A stretch of 64,000 bases of DNA from NCBI RefSeq assembly GCF_900117455.1, contig NZ_FPHO01000003.1, forward strand, positions 2,198,501 to 2,262,500, in the 5' to 3' direction. Of the stretch, positions 28,739-38,246 are shown piece by piece; within the stretch, counting starts at the first letter, position 1; each line of letters opens with the position of its first letter. This DNA is from Hyphomicrobium sp. CS1GBMeth3. GTDB taxonomy: Bacteria > Pseudomonadota > Alphaproteobacteria > Rhizobiales > Hyphomicrobiaceae. The notes beneath the pieces were generated by a model, which was given only the letters and a program-made list of their open reading frames with translations, did not search any database and was not told where the DNA came from. The translations under genes were made by a program, and so were the position numbers.

Positions 28739-29380
28739 ATGGAGGCATCGCGCTCGAAGGCCGCGCGCATTCTGGATTCGCTCGAGGAAATCATCATCGC
28801 GACGCTGCTCGCCGCAGCGACGTTGGTGATTTTCGTTGCCATCGTGCAGCGTTACGGCCTGTCGGGTGTCGCATCCGTCTATCGTTGGTCACGCGCCGAA
28901 GATATCCCCTGGCTGACCAGCTTCACCCGCAGCCTGTTCTTCGCCATCGCCTACGTGCGGCTCACCTGGGCGCAGGAGCTGTGCATCTTCATGATCGTCT
29001 GGATGGCGAAGTTCGGCGCCGCCTACGGCGTGCGCACCGGCATTCACGTCGGCGTCGACATCTTGGTCGAGCGGCTAACCGGCGAATGGAAGCGAGCCAT
29101 GATCGTCGCCGGGCTCCTCGCAGGAGCTCTGTTCACCGTCATTGTCGGTACGCTCGGCGCCCACCTCGTTTGGCACATCGCCTCGACCGGTCAAACGTCC
29201 GCAGTGCTCGAGGTGCCGATGTGGATCGTGTACCTCGCGGTCCCGCTCGGCTCCTATCTGATGTGCTTCCGATTCCTTGAGGTTGCCTGGCACTTCTGGC
29301 AGACCGGCGAGCGTCCCCATCACGACCCAGGCGCGGTTGAGGGCATCGAAACGCCGCCTCCGGCGGGAGGCGAGCGATGA
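28739..29380 (+). CDS. TRAP transporter small permease subunit (DctQ family)
   Basis: The 213-residue inner-membrane protein has four hydrophobic helices and the DctQ-type WAQELCIFMIVWMAKFGAAYG pattern (residues about 79-100), with GIHVGVDIL after it. TRAP transporters use the sodium gradient to import carboxylates and related solutes delivered by a periplasmic DctP protein. It overlaps the large permease gene by 4 bases (ATGA). There is an unusually long loop between the first two helices (about 40-60). No dctP gene is adjacent. Confidence 0.88.
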   Translation: MEASRSKAARILDSLEEIIIATLLAAATLVIFVAIVQRYGLSGVASVYRWSRAEDIPWLTSFTRSLFFAIAYVRLTWAQELCIFMIVWMAKFGAAYGVRTGIHVGVDILVERLTGEWKRAMIVAGLLAGALFTVIVGTLGAHLVWHIASTGQTSAVLEVPMWIVYLAVPLGSYLMCFRFLEVAWHFWQTGERPHHDPGAVEGIETPPPAGGER

Positions 29381-30702
29381 CCGCCCTTTTTATCTTCCTC
29401 GTTCTGGTGGCCCTGCTGCTCGTCGGCATGCCGGTCTCGATCGCGCTGGGGCTCACGGTCCTGTTCGTACTATTCGTTCTGACGGACGTGCCGCTCGATG
29501 CTGTTGCCCTGAAACTCTTCACCGGCATCGAAAGCTTCGAGCTGATGTGCGTGCCGTTCTTCGTTCTTGCCGGCACATTCCTCACGCACGGCGGCGTCGC
29601 CAAGCGCATGATCCGCCTCGCCACCGCCATGAGCGGTCACTGGCCTGGTGGGCTCGCGCTCGCGGCAGCGGTCGCGTGCGCGATCTTTGCGGCGGTTTCA
29701 GGCTCCTCGCCAGCCACCGTCGTCGCCATCGGCTCGATCATGATTCCGGCCATGGTCGCGCAGGGCTATCCGAAGAGCTTCTCAGCGGGCGTTGTTGCTT
29801 CTGGCGGCGTCCTCGGCATCCTGATCCCGCCGTCGATCGTCATGGTCCTCTATTCGGTCGCGACGGCCGGAATGATGGCAGAAGGCCCGGCCGGGGAGCG
29901 CGTTCATTCTGCGTCCGTCGGTGACCTCTTCATGGCCGGTGTCGTGCCGGGCATCATTCTGGGGGCGCTGCTTGCACTGACCACGGTGTGGGTCGCACGT
30001 CGCCGCAACTATCCCAAAAACGAGCGCCAGCCATGGAGCGAGGCCTTCGCGGCCTTTTTCGATTGCTTCTGGGGTTTGGCGCTGATCGTGATCGTCATGG
30101 GCGGCATCTACGGCGGCGTCTTCACGCCGACGGAAGCAGCAGCAGTCAGCGCCGTCTACGCCTTTATCGTCGCTGTCTTCATCTACAAGGATCTGAAGTT
30201 GACGGACGTGCCGCGCGTGCTGCTCTCTGCAGCCAGCATGAGCGCCATGCTGCTCTACATCATCACCAACGCCGTGCTATTCACGTTCCTGCTAACGCAC
30301 GAGCAGATTCCGCAAGCCATGGCCGATTGGCTCATCGCTCAAGGCTTTGGACCGATCACGTTCCTCATCGTCGTCAACGTCGTGCTCCTGGTGGCGGGCA
30401 GCGTGATGGAGCCCGCCTCGGTGACGCTGATCCTGGCGCCGATCCTGTTCCCCGTCGCAGTCAAGCTCGGCATCGACCCGGTTCACTTCGGCATCATCAT
30501 GGTCGTGAACATGGAGGTCGGCATGATCACGCCTCCGGTCGGCCTGAACCTATACGTCGCAAGTGGGGTCTCGCGGATGGGCCTCACGAGCCTCGCGGTC
30601 GCCGTGATGCCGTGGCTGCTCACCATGCTCGGCTTCTTGATGGTCGTGACCTACTGGCCGGGTCTCTCGCTTGGCCTGCCACGCTGGCTCGGCATGATGT
30701 GA
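29377..30702 (+). CDS. TRAP transporter large permease subunit (DctM family)
   Basis: The 441-residue protein forms the transport channel, with about 12 hydrophobic helices. It shows the family features PFFVLAGTFLTHGG near residue 66, AVSGSSPATVVAIGSIMIP near 105 and the late MEVGMITPPVGLNLYV near 385. It is translationally coupled to the small subunit. A matching binding protein is missing here; an isolated DctP-like gene lies at 43190-44239. Confidence 0.93.
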   Translation: MTALFIFLVLVALLLVGMPVSIALGLTVLFVLFVLTDVPLDAVALKLFTGIESFELMCVPFFVLAGTFLTHGGVAKRMIRLATAMSGHWPGGLALAAAVACAIFAAVSGSSPATVVAIGSIMIPAMVAQGYPKSFSAGVVASGGVLGILIPPSIVMVLYSVATAGMMAEGPAGERVHSASVGDLFMAGVVPGIILGALLALTTVWVARRRNYPKNERQPWSEAFAAFFDCFWGLALIVIVMGGIYGGVFTPTEAAAVSAVYAFIVAVFIYKDLKLTDVPRVLLSAASMSAMLLYIITNAVLFTFLLTHEQIPQAMADWLIAQGFGPITFLIVVNVVLLVAGSVMEPASVTLILAPILFPVAVKLGIDPVHFGIIMVVNMEVGMITPPVGLNLYVASGVSRMGLTSLAVAVMPWLLTMLGFLMVVTYWPGLSLGLPRWLGMM

Positions 30703-30730
30703 AAGACGCAGGTCAGGGCGCCCTGATATG

Positions 30731-30759
30731 AAAAGCGCCCGACTCGGGAAGCCGGGCGC
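30731..30759 (-). terminator. Intrinsic terminator of the serine-cycle block
   Basis: GCGCCCG (30735-30741) pairs with CGGGCGC (30753-30759). On the minus strand the stem is followed by four T residues, 32 bases after the ppc stop. It may also slow transcription leaving dctM from the other side. Confidence 0.75.
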
Positions 30760-30790
30760 CTGGTTTCGTAGGGCTAGCTCCGACCGAGCC

Positions 30791-33643
30791 TCAGCCGAAC
30801 GCCCCCCAATGGTGCGAGATGCCGGTTCCGATCTCGCGCACGAGCTCGTAAGCCTGCTCCATCGGATCGAGGATCTCGGTCTCGATGCGGCCGTAATCGT
30901 CGATCCCCTTGGGCAGATAGCTCGCCTCCTCCTGGAAGGAGTCGTCGTCGTGCGGATCGTCGACGCGGCGCGGGAAGGCCTGCCGTACGACCTTGATCAC
31001 ATCGGGGATCTCGAGCCCGAGCGCGCGTCCGATGATCTCTGCATGCGTCACCTCGTTGGTCGGCGTGAAGCGCGGAAGCTGCGCCGTGAGGATGAAGATG
31101 CGCATGATGAGCGCCGTGCGGATCGCCTGCAGGAGGTCGAGCTCCAGCCGGTGGTCGTCCGGAATCTTGCCGCCCTCGACACCGATCTCTTCCAGAATGC
31201 CGTGCAACTCGATGGCATCGAGGCGCAGGAAATGCGCAAGCCCGATGATCTTTCCGGCCCGGTCGTCGTCGAGCAGATGCTCGGCGAGGAACTTGAACGC
31301 GCCGTCGAGATGCGGCTCGCGTCCCCACGACGCGCGCTGTGCCCAGAACCCGGCATCGAAGATGATGGCGTTGGCCCCAACGGCGTTGAGGCTCGAAAGT
31401 TGCTTTGCTCGCGCGATCATCTCGATCAGCGGCCTCAGTCGTTGCGACTGCTTGGCCATCTCGATGAAGCGCTCGCGTTCGCTGCCGACGGCCGCGCCGA
31501 GCCCTGCAACGACGTTGGCCACGTAGCCGAACTGTTGCAAAATGGCGTTGTTCGGGATAGCGCGCATGCGCGCGGGGTCGCCACGATCCGAGTAGTGATC
31601 GCCCTGTCGCTTGGCCGGCCGCGAGCCGGTCTTGAACAGAAGATTGGTGCCGAATGCGCCGAGCAGCGCCCGATAACCAGGGTGCGCGAAGAGATGCTGC
31701 TGGTATTCGCGCAGCCTGAGCTGGAAGTCGAGCACGAGGTTGTGATCCGTGTAGAATGGATCCTCGCCCTCGCCGGGGTCCTTGCCGCTCATGATGATCG
31801 TCGCGAGCGCGCGTTGCGAGAACGCACGGTTCGCGAAGAACAGGTACCCGTCGCCACCCTGGAAGCTCGTCTCGTGCTTGACCGGCAGCCCCGCGCGGAA
31901 GAAGCGCCAGCGAGATTCACCGGGAAATACGTAGCGTAGCCGCCGACGCAAAGGACCCGGATGCGCACCGCGTCCCATGCTCTCGCCGTGCGTCGAGAAG
32001 ATCAGCGTCTCAACGTTCTTGAGCTTCGCCTTGCGTACGACCTCAGCCAGCCCGTGATGCAGGCGCTCGTGCGCGAGCCCTGCCGCGATCTGGCCGATGA
32101 AACGCCCGGCGTCCGAATAGCCCGTCTGCACGGCGATACGGCCGCGCTTCGTCACGTACTCGCGATAAGCCTTCTCTGCCAAGAGCCGCTCGATGAGGCG
32201 CGGTCCCGTCTCGAGCGCTTCCGGCGTCTCGAACAACGGCGAAATGTCGACGACCTCGGAGACGCCGAACAGCTTGGCGAAGTAGAGCGCGATCAGCATC
32301 GTCGCCGGGCTCTCGCACTCGGCGATCAGGTAACGGATCGGCGCCTCGCTATCGATATGCTTGACGATCTGCGCGGCGAGCGCGAACTGGCGGATGGCCG
32401 TCGCATTCTCGAGGTCGAGCGTCTCGAAATTGACCGTCTCGGGCTTCACCGAATGGATCATTTCGACGATGCGCGACAGCGCCTGACGCTCGGTAAGGTC
32501 GCGCGTCCAACTCTCGTGCACGAAGGCGCGGAAGGCGTTGTTGATCTGCACGGCGTTGACGCGCACGTGGATATGGCTCGTGCCCAATCCCGTGGCGCGC
32601 AGAAGACCGGCGAGGGACGCGACCGCGATCTTCGACGTCTTGCTGTCGGTTGCCTCGAGCACCTGATCGAGCAGCGACAGAATGGGCTCCGCACTGGTCA
32701 GATTGTGTCCGTCGGCCCGCGTGATGATGTTCGCCGCATGCGCCAGCGTGAAGCCGTCCTTGCCCACCTTCTGTAACGCCTCGATGTGCGAGTCCGCGGC
32801 GGCAATCGCGAGGTCCAGCTTGCCCGTGACCTGACGCACCAGGCGCACCATCTCGGAGTCCTCTCCGAGCCCGTCCTTGATCGCCAGGAACCGCTCTCGG
32901 ATGTCGGCGAGCGCCGCCTGCTTCTCTTTGAGGCGCACCAGGAACGAGAACGTCCACTTGATGTCCGTACGCCCATCGAGATCGTAGCCGACCCACGAGG
33001 CGAACGTGGTCAATTGTGGATCCGCCTTGAAGACGCGGTCGCCGAACGTTGAGTGCGCGGCGGCGAAGAAATCGGCGAGCAGGTCCGAATACGCATCTCG
33101 CAGATTGTGGATGGCGCTCTGCACGCGCCGGTGCTCGTAGTCGAGCGTCAGGTCTGGATCGGGGCGGTGCGGAAGGCCGATGCTCCGCCCTTTGGCGGTG
33201 CCGGCAATCGCAATCTCGGCCATGCGGTCCGAAAGGGCTTCCGAGAGCCCGAACGTCGGATGCGCGGTGAAAACGATGCCGTTGCGCGCGCGAGAGAACC
33301 GCGCCTTGAAGGCCTCAAAATCATCGGGGTTAATTCCGGCGATCTGCCGCGCAATGAACTCCGAGAACTCCTGCCGCGTCGCTTCCTCGCTCTCGACGCC
33401 GATCTGCTCCTTGAGCAGCAGCGCGCGATGCACACACGCGCTGTCCATGAGCTGCGTCGCCAGCTCCTTCACGTCCTCGAAGGTGATCTCGCCGGATTCA
33501 AGGCGGCGCGACAGATTGAACGCAACATGAGCAATCGGGTTCAGCGTCGGTTGATCAGGGATCTGCGCACGAAGGGCCCTGAGCTCGGCGCGGAGCTCGG
33601 TCTCGTCTAGCCGTTTGCTGACGGGCGCCGACTTCTTCGACAT
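30791..33643 (-). CDS. ppc: Phosphoenolpyruvate carboxylase, serine-cycle type, divergent
   Basis: The enzyme adds bicarbonate to phosphoenolpyruvate to form oxaloacetate, the CO2-fixing step of the serine cycle. The 950-residue protein keeps the first catalytic motif as FTAHPTFG (His128; most PEPCs have TAHPTE or TAHPTQ) and a second as THGESMGRGAHPG near residue 575, where typical enzymes have HGRGGSIGRGGG. The C-terminus ends SHHWGAFG instead of the usual RNTG, part of the canonical active site. ATG 33643 follows GAGGAGACAAG. It is the last gene of the sgaA-mclA-mtkAB-ppc series, and the gap before it contains a cluster of hairpins. The altered motifs suggest a distinct serine-cycle clade with different allosteric control; this is inference. 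Confidence 0.92.
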   Translation of the reverse strand: MSKKSAPVSKRLDETELRAELRALRAQIPDQPTLNPIAHVAFNLSRRLESGEITFEDVKELATQLMDSACVHRALLLKEQIGVESEEATRQEFSEFIARQIAGINPDDFEAFKARFSRARNGIVFTAHPTFGLSEALSDRMAEIAIAGTAKGRSIGLPHRPDPDLTLDYEHRRVQSAIHNLRDAYSDLLADFFAAAHSTFGDRVFKADPQLTTFASWVGYDLDGRTDIKWTFSFLVRLKEKQAALADIRERFLAIKDGLGEDSEMVRLVRQVTGKLDLAIAAADSHIEALQKVGKDGFTLAHAANIITRADGHNLTSAEPILSLLDQVLEATDSKTSKIAVASLAGLLRATGLGTSHIHVRVNAVQINNAFRAFVHESWTRDLTERQALSRIVEMIHSVKPETVNFETLDLENATAIRQFALAAQIVKHIDSEAPIRYLIAECESPATMLIALYFAKLFGVSEVVDISPLFETPEALETGPRLIERLLAEKAYREYVTKRGRIAVQTGYSDAGRFIGQIAAGLAHERLHHGLAEVVRKAKLKNVETLIFSTHGESMGRGAHPGPLRRRLRYVFPGESRWRFFRAGLPVKHETSFQGGDGYLFFANRAFSQRALATIIMSGKDPGEGEDPFYTDHNLVLDFQLRLREYQQHLFAHPGYRALLGAFGTNLLFKTGSRPAKRQGDHYSDRGDPARMRAIPNNAILQQFGYVANVVAGLGAAVGSERERFIEMAKQSQRLRPLIEMIARAKQLSSLNAVGANAIIFDAGFWAQRASWGREPHLDGAFKFLAEHLLDDDRAGKIIGLAHFLRLDAIELHGILEEIGVEGGKIPDDHRLELDLLQAIRTALIMRIFILTAQLPRFTPTNEVTHAEIIGRALGLEIPDVIKVVRQAFPRRVDDPHDDDSFQEEASYLPKGIDDYGRIETEILDPMEQAYELVREIGTGISHHWGAFG

Positions 33644-33707
33644 TCTTGTCTCCTCAATGGCCTCTCGTCACGGGCTCATCGCAGAAAAGCCCCTGTCCCA
33701 AAAGGGG

Positions 33708-33804
33708 CCCGGCGGCCGCGAGGCCGCCGGGTCGTCGGACCGCCCCTGCCATCGGGCGCAGAGCCGGTCCGAACCTTTGCGCTGCGATGGGGCCTTTCGG
33801 CCCC
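33708..33804 (-). other. Cluster of three hairpins between mtkB and ppc
   Basis: Three perfect stems lie in the 186-base gap: 10 bp (33708-33717 with 33722-33731), 8 bp (33735-33742 with 33765-33772) and 6 bp (33789-33794 with 33799-33804). None is followed by a T-run on the minus strand. They may process or stabilise the mRNA, or reduce transcription into ppc. Confidence 0.55.
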
Positions 33805-33829
33805 GGCCGCGCGTAAGAGGGAAGGGCCT

Positions 33830-34726
33830 CTAGGCCGCCTTGCGGGCGGCGAGGACCTTCTGAACGGTGGCACCCATCTCGGACGGCGTGGGCGCGATCG
33901 CGACACCGCAGTCCTTGAGGATGTCGACCTTCTCAGAGGCCGACTCGCCGAACGCCGACACGATGGCACCGGCATGCCCCATGCGCCGCCCCTTGGGCGC
34001 CGAGAGGCCCGCGATGTAGGCGACGACCGGCTTCTTGAAGTGGTCGCGGATGTAATGACCGGCTTCCGCCTCCTGCGGTCCGCCGATCTCGCCGATCATC
34101 ATCACGGCGTCGGTCTCCGGATCCTCGGCGAAGTGCTCGAGCACATCCTTGAACGACGAACCGTTGATCGGGTCACCGCCGATGCCGACCGAGGTTGATA
34201 CGCCGATGCCGAGCGCCTTGAGCTGCGAGGCAGCCTCGTAGCCCAGCGTGCCGGAACGGCCGACGATGCCGACGCGGCCCGGCGAGTAGATGTGCCCGGG
34301 CATGATACCGAGCATGGCCTTGCCGGGCGAGATCGTGCCGGCGCAGTTCGGCCCGGTCAGGATCATGCGGTTCTCTTTCTTGTAGCGCCGCATGTAGCGC
34401 TTGACGCGGATCATGTCCTGCGTGGGGATGCCGTCGGTGATGCAGACGCAGTATTTGATGCCCGCATCCGCGGCCTCCATGATCGCGTCCGCCGCGAACG
34501 GCGGCGGCACGAACACGATGGAAGCCTCGGCTTTGGTTTCGTCCACGGCGCCCTTCATGGTGTTGAACACCGGGCGGCCGAGATGCGTGGTGCCGCCCTT
34601 GCCGGGGGTCACGCCGCCGACCACATTGGTACCGTAGTCGATCATCTCCTGCGCGTGGAACGTGCCGATGCGGCCCGTGAAGCCCTGTACGAGGATCGGC
34701 GTGTTCTCATTGATGAAAATGGCCAT
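33830..34726 (-). CDS. mtkB: Malate-CoA ligase (malate thiokinase) alpha subunit
   Basis: With MtkA this ATP-dependent enzyme converts malate and CoA to malyl-CoA in the serine cycle. The 298-residue protein is a SucD homologue with the CoA-binding GFTGRIGTFHAQ near residue 15, ILTGPNCAGTISPG near 122 and the phosphorylated His251 in RRMGHAGAI. Context (next to mclA and sgaA) separates it from succinyl-CoA synthetase. The ATG is 11 bases after mtkA, behind AAGGAGG. Confidence 0.93.
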   Translation of the reverse strand: MAIFINENTPILVQGFTGRIGTFHAQEMIDYGTNVVGGVTPGKGGTTHLGRPVFNTMKGAVDETKAEASIVFVPPPFAADAIMEAADAGIKYCVCITDGIPTQDMIRVKRYMRRYKKENRMILTGPNCAGTISPGKAMLGIMPGHIYSPGRVGIVGRSGTLGYEAASQLKALGIGVSTSVGIGGDPINGSSFKDVLEHFAEDPETDAVMMIGEIGGPQEAEAGHYIRDHFKKPVVAYIAGLSAPKGRRMGHAGAIVSAFGESASEKVDILKDCGVAIAPTPSEMGATVQKVLAARKAA

Positions 34727-34737
34727 TGGTTTCCTCC

Positions 34738-35907
34738 TTACGCGGCTTTTTTGGCTGCCGCTACGGCCTTGTTGGCCGCATCCGCCAGCGTTTCGGCGCT
34801 GATCATTGTGAGGCCGCTCTGGTCGATGATCTTACGGCCTTCCTCGACGTTGGTGCCGGCAAGGCGCACGATAATCGGAACCTTGATCTCGAGCTCTTTG
34901 ATGGCGTCGACGACACCCTTCGCCACCCAGTCACAGCGGTTGATGCCGGCGAACACGTTGACGAGGATCGCCTTGACGTTCTTGTCGCGCAGCACCGCTT
35001 TGAACGACTTCGTCACGCGCTCGGGGCTTGCGCCGCCGCCGATGTCGAGGAAGTTCGCAGGTTCGCCGCCGGCGAGCTTGATCATGTCGAGCGTGGCCAT
35101 GGCGAGGCCCGCGCCGTTCACGATGCAGCCGATGTCGCCATCGAGGCCCACGTAGGAGAGGCCGCGGTCGTTGGCGTAGGTCTCACGCGGGTCTTCCTGG
35201 CTCTTGTCGCGGAGCTCCGCGATCTGCGGGCGGCGGAACAGCGCGTTCTCGTCGAAGCTCATCTTGGCGTCGAGCGCCAGGATGGTCTTCTGCTTGGTGA
35301 TGACGAGCGGATTGATCTCGAGCATCGCCGCATCGAGGTCGCGGAAGGCGCGGTAGGAGCCGAGGATCACGCGCTCGAGCTTGCCGATCAGGTCCGGATC
35401 GACGCCGAGCCCGAACGCGACCTCGCGTGCTTGGAACGCCTGCATGCCGACGGCGGGGTCGACCTCGACCTTGATGATGGTATCGGGCTGGCTGTGCGAG
35501 ATCTCCTCGATGTCCATGCCGCCGGCAGCCGACGACACGACAACGATGCGCTCGGCCGCGCGATCCATGACGAAGGAGAGGTAGATCTCCTTGTCGATGT
35601 CGGTCGCTTCCTCGACATACAGGCGCGACACGAGCTTACCGGCAGGGCCCGTCTGGATGGTGACGAGCTTCTTGCCGAGCAAGCCTTCCGATGCGGTTTC
35701 GACCTCATTCTCCGAGCTGCACACCTTGATGCCGCCCGCCTTGCCGCGCGCGCCCGAATGGACCTGCGCCTTGACCACCCACTTCTGGCCGCCGAGCTCG
35801 TGCGCACGGTAGACCGCCTGCTCGGGGCTGTAGGCGAGCCCGCCACGTGGGACGGGCACGCCGAACTTCGCGAGAAGCTCCTTGGCCTGGTACTCGTGAA
35901 TGTCCAT
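34738..35907 (-). CDS. mtkA: Malate-CoA ligase (malate thiokinase) beta subunit
   Basis: The 389-residue protein is the nucleotide-binding, SucC-like subunit. It opens with [20 protein letters not shown], has the ATP-grasp region [18 protein letters not shown] near residue 42, and [13 protein letters not shown] near 280. It forms a heterotetramer with MtkB. The gene sits 41 bases after mclA behind AAGGAGGTCC. Confidence 0.93.
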   Translation of the reverse strand: MDIHEYQAKELLAKFGVPVPRGGLAYSPEQAVYRAHELGGQKWVVKAQVHSGARGKAGGIKVCSSENEVETASEGLLGKKLVTIQTGPAGKLVSRLYVEEATDIDKEIYLSFVMDRAAERIVVVSSAAGGMDIEEISHSQPDTIIKVEVDPAVGMQAFQAREVAFGLGVDPDLIGKLERVILGSYRAFRDLDAAMLEINPLVITKQKTILALDAKMSFDENALFRRPQIAELRDKSQEDPRETYANDRGLSYVGLDGDIGCIVNGAGLAMATLDMIKLAGGEPANFLDIGGGASPERVTKSFKAVLRDKNVKAILVNVFAGINRCDWVAKGVVDAIKELEIKVPIIVRLAGTNVEEGRKIIDQSGLTMISAETLADAANKAVAAAKKAA

Positions 35908-35948
35908 GTGGACCTCCTTGGGGGAACGCTGTTTCCTCGTCTTTCTTC

Positions 35949-36905
35949 TTATTTGGCCCGTGCAGCCTCAGCGGCCTTGATGGCAGCCGCCGTGGCAATG
36001 AGGTTCTTCGCCATCTTCTCGGAAGCCGCGTCGATCATCTTTCCATCGAGCGAGGCAGCACCCTTGCCCTGGGCTTCGGCTTCCTTGAGCGCAACGAGAA
36101 TGCGCTCGGCGCGCTCCACTTCCTTCGCCGTCGGGGAGTAGATCTCGTTGGCAAGCTCGATCTGCGACGGATGGATGGCCCACTTGCCCTCCATGCCGAG
36201 CGCAGCGCCACGGCGAGCAGCGGCCTTGTAGCCCTCCGGATCGTCGATGCCGCCGAACGGACCGTCGATCGGACGCAAGCCGAAGGCGCGGCAGGCAACC
36301 GTCATGCGCGACAGCGGGAAGTGCCACTGGTCGCCCGGATAGTCGGGGTTGAGGCCGCCGATGACAACCGTGCGCGCCTTGTTAAAGGCCGAGTAGTCGG
36401 CAACGCCGAAGTGCATCGACTCGAGGCGGCTGTTGGCGGAGGCGATGGCCTCGACGTTCGCCATGCCGAGCGGCGTCTCGATGAGAGCTTCCGTGCCGAT
36501 CTGGTGCGGCAGGTTCTTGGCGACCTCGATCTGGCTGACGATGGTCTCGACGGCGTAGACGTCGGCAGGCACGCCGACCTTCGGGATCAGGATCGTGTCG
36601 AGCTTTGCGCCAGCCTGCTCCACGATGTCGACGACGTCGCGGTACATGTAGTGCGTGTCGAGGCCGTTGATGCGGACCGATACGCTCTTGCCGGCGCCCT
36701 TCCAGTCAAGATCGTTCAGCGCCTGGATGATGTTCTTACGGGCTTGCTCCTTCTCCGGCGGCGCAACCGCGTCCTCGCAGTCGAGGAACACGTAGTCGGC
36801 GGCGCTCTTGTGAGCGCGGTCGATCATTGTCGGATTCGAGCCCGGAACGGCGAGATACGAGCGCTGCAGACGCTGCTTCCGGGTCGGATAGAGGGTGAAG
36901 CTCAT
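35949..36905 (-). CDS. mclA: Malyl-CoA lyase
   Basis: This enzyme splits malyl-CoA into acetyl-CoA and glyoxylate, closing the serine cycle by regenerating the glyoxylate acceptor used by SgaA. The 318-residue protein belongs to the CitE-like HpcH/HpaI superfamily: [11 protein letters not shown] near 15, [17 protein letters not shown] near 40 with metal-binding acidic residues, and [16 protein letters not shown] near 140 with the catalytic Glu. ATG 36905 follows GAGGAAACG. It lies between sgaA and mtkA on the same strand. Confidence 0.95.
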   Translation of the reverse strand: MSFTLYPTRKQRLQRSYLAVPGSNPTMIDRAHKSAADYVFLDCEDAVAPPEKEQARKNIIQALNDLDWKGAGKSVSVRINGLDTHYMYRDVVDIVEQAGAKLDTILIPKVGVPADVYAVETIVSQIEVAKNLPHQIGTEALIETPLGMANVEAIASANSRLESMHFGVADYSAFNKARTVVIGGLNPDYPGDQWHFPLSRMTVACRAFGLRPIDGPFGGIDDPEGYKAAARRGAALGMEGKWAIHPSQIELANEIYSPTAKEVERAERILVALKEAEAQGKGAASLDGKMIDAASEKMAKNLIATAAAIKAAEAARAK

Positions 36906-37006
36906 CGGTACGTTTCCTCAGCTCTAATGCGTTTCTTGAGACATTTCGGGCTTTGTCCGTAACCGGTCGGCCGCGGGCACCCGAGCGAATCCTAGGGAAA
37001 TGAGAT

Positions 37007-37035
37007 AGGGCGGCGCCTGTTTGAGACACCGCCCT
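37007..37035 (-). other. Hairpin between sgaA and mclA
   Basis: AGGGCGG (37007-37013) pairs with CCGCCCT (37029-37035) just after the sgaA stop. No T-run follows on the minus strand, so it is more likely a processing or attenuation hairpin than a full terminator. Confidence 0.45.
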
Positions 37036-37040
37036 GAAAG

Positions 37041-38246
37041 TTAAGCAGCCTTCGACAGCGCAGGCTTCGTCGCCGTCTTGCTGAAATACTCGGCAGCCGC
37101 GCCCGTGCCCGAGCCGAACTTGATCGGCACGCCGACATCCTTGAGCGCCATCTCGACGTTGAACAGAACGCCGCCGATCATGCCCTCGTCGAGTGCGCCG
37201 AGATGGCCGATGCGGAACACCTTGCCGGCGACCTTGTTGAGGCCGGTGCCGAGCGAGGTGTTGTAGCGATAGTAGGCCGTCTTCAGGACGTCGTTGGCAT
37301 CGAAGCCCTCAGGCACGAGGATCGCCGACACCGTGTCGGAATGCCACTTCGGCTCCTTCGCGCAGAGCTTGAGGCCCCAGGCATCGACGGCAGCGCGCAC
37401 GCCCGAGGCGAGGCGCGTGTGGCGGGCGATGACGTTGTCGAGACCCTCGGCGAAGATGAGGTCGAGCGAAGCGCGCAGGCCGCGGATGAGCTGGGTCGCG
37501 GGCGTATAGGGGAAGAAACCAAGATCGTTGGTCTTGATCATATCTTCCCAGGAGAAGAAACAACGGTTCATGCGGCCGTTGAGGCTCTTGTTGGCGTCGA
37601 GAGCCTTCTGGCTGACGGCGAGGATGCCAAGGCCGGTCGGCAGCATGAAGCCCTTCTGCGAGCCGGACACGCAAGCGTCAACACCCCACTCACCCATGCG
37701 CATGTCGAGCGAGCCGACCGACGACACGCCGTCGACGAACAAGAGCGCCGGATGCTTGGCGGCATCGAGAGCCTTGCGCACGCCTGCAATGTCGGAGGAA
37801 ACGCCAGTCGCCGTCTCGTTGTGCGTGGCGAACACGGCCTTAATCTCGTGGTTCGTGTCCTTGGCGAGGATGTCGGCGTACTTCTCAAGCGGCACGCCCG
37901 TGCCCCACTCCTCGTCGCAAAGCTCGACCTTGAGGCCGAGACGCTCGGCCATGTCGACCCAGAGCAGCGAGAACTGACCGAAGCGGCTCATCAGAACCTT
38001 ATCGCCGACGGCGAGCGTGTTGGTGATCGCCGATTCCCAGGCCCCCGTGCCCGAAGACGGGAAGATGAACACGCGCCCGTCCTTCATCTTGAAGACCTTC
38101 TTCAGGTCCTCGAAGATCGGCAGCGTGAACTTCGGAAACTCAGGACTGCGCATGTCCTCCATGGGGAGATTCATGGCCATGCGAACGGCCTCGGGAATAT
38201 TGGTCGGGCCGGGGATAAACAGGTGCGGCTTCACCATATTGGTCAT
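37041..38246 (-). CDS. sgaA: Serine-glyoxylate aminotransferase
   Basis: This PLP enzyme transfers the amino group of serine to glyoxylate, giving hydroxypyruvate and glycine, an entry step of the serine cycle. The 401-residue class V aminotransferase starts at ATG 38246 behind TGGAGGAGACGC, with HLFIPGPTNIPEAV near the start and the PLP Lys198 in GSQKGFMLP. Twenty upstream open residues are rejected because the ribosome site fits the inner ATG. It is the first enzyme of the block; hydroxypyruvate reductase, which usually follows, is not in the window. Confidence 0.96.
   Translation of the reverse strand: MTNMVKPHLFIPGPTNIPEAVRMAMNLPMEDMRSPEFPKFTLPIFEDLKKVFKMKDGRVFIFPSSGTGAWESAITNTLAVGDKVLMSRFGQFSLLWVDMAERLGLKVELCDEEWGTGVPLEKYADILAKDTNHEIKAVFATHNETATGVSSDIAGVRKALDAAKHPALLFVDGVSSVGSLDMRMGEWGVDACVSGSQKGFMLPTGLGILAVSQKALDANKSLNGRMNRCFFSWEDMIKTNDLGFFPYTPATQLIRGLRASLDLIFAEGLDNVIARHTRLASGVRAAVDAWGLKLCAKEPKWHSDTVSAILVPEGFDANDVLKTAYYRYNTSLGTGLNKVAGKVFRIGHLGALDEGMIGGVLFNVEMALKDVGVPIKFGSGTGAAAEYFSKTATKPALSKAA

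Noticed and set aside
33830-35907. Succinyl-CoA synthetase (sucCD)
   Set aside because: Fold and motifs fit both, but the flanking mclA, sgaA and ppc genes make malate-CoA ligase the better call; no other TCA-cycle gene is adjacent.
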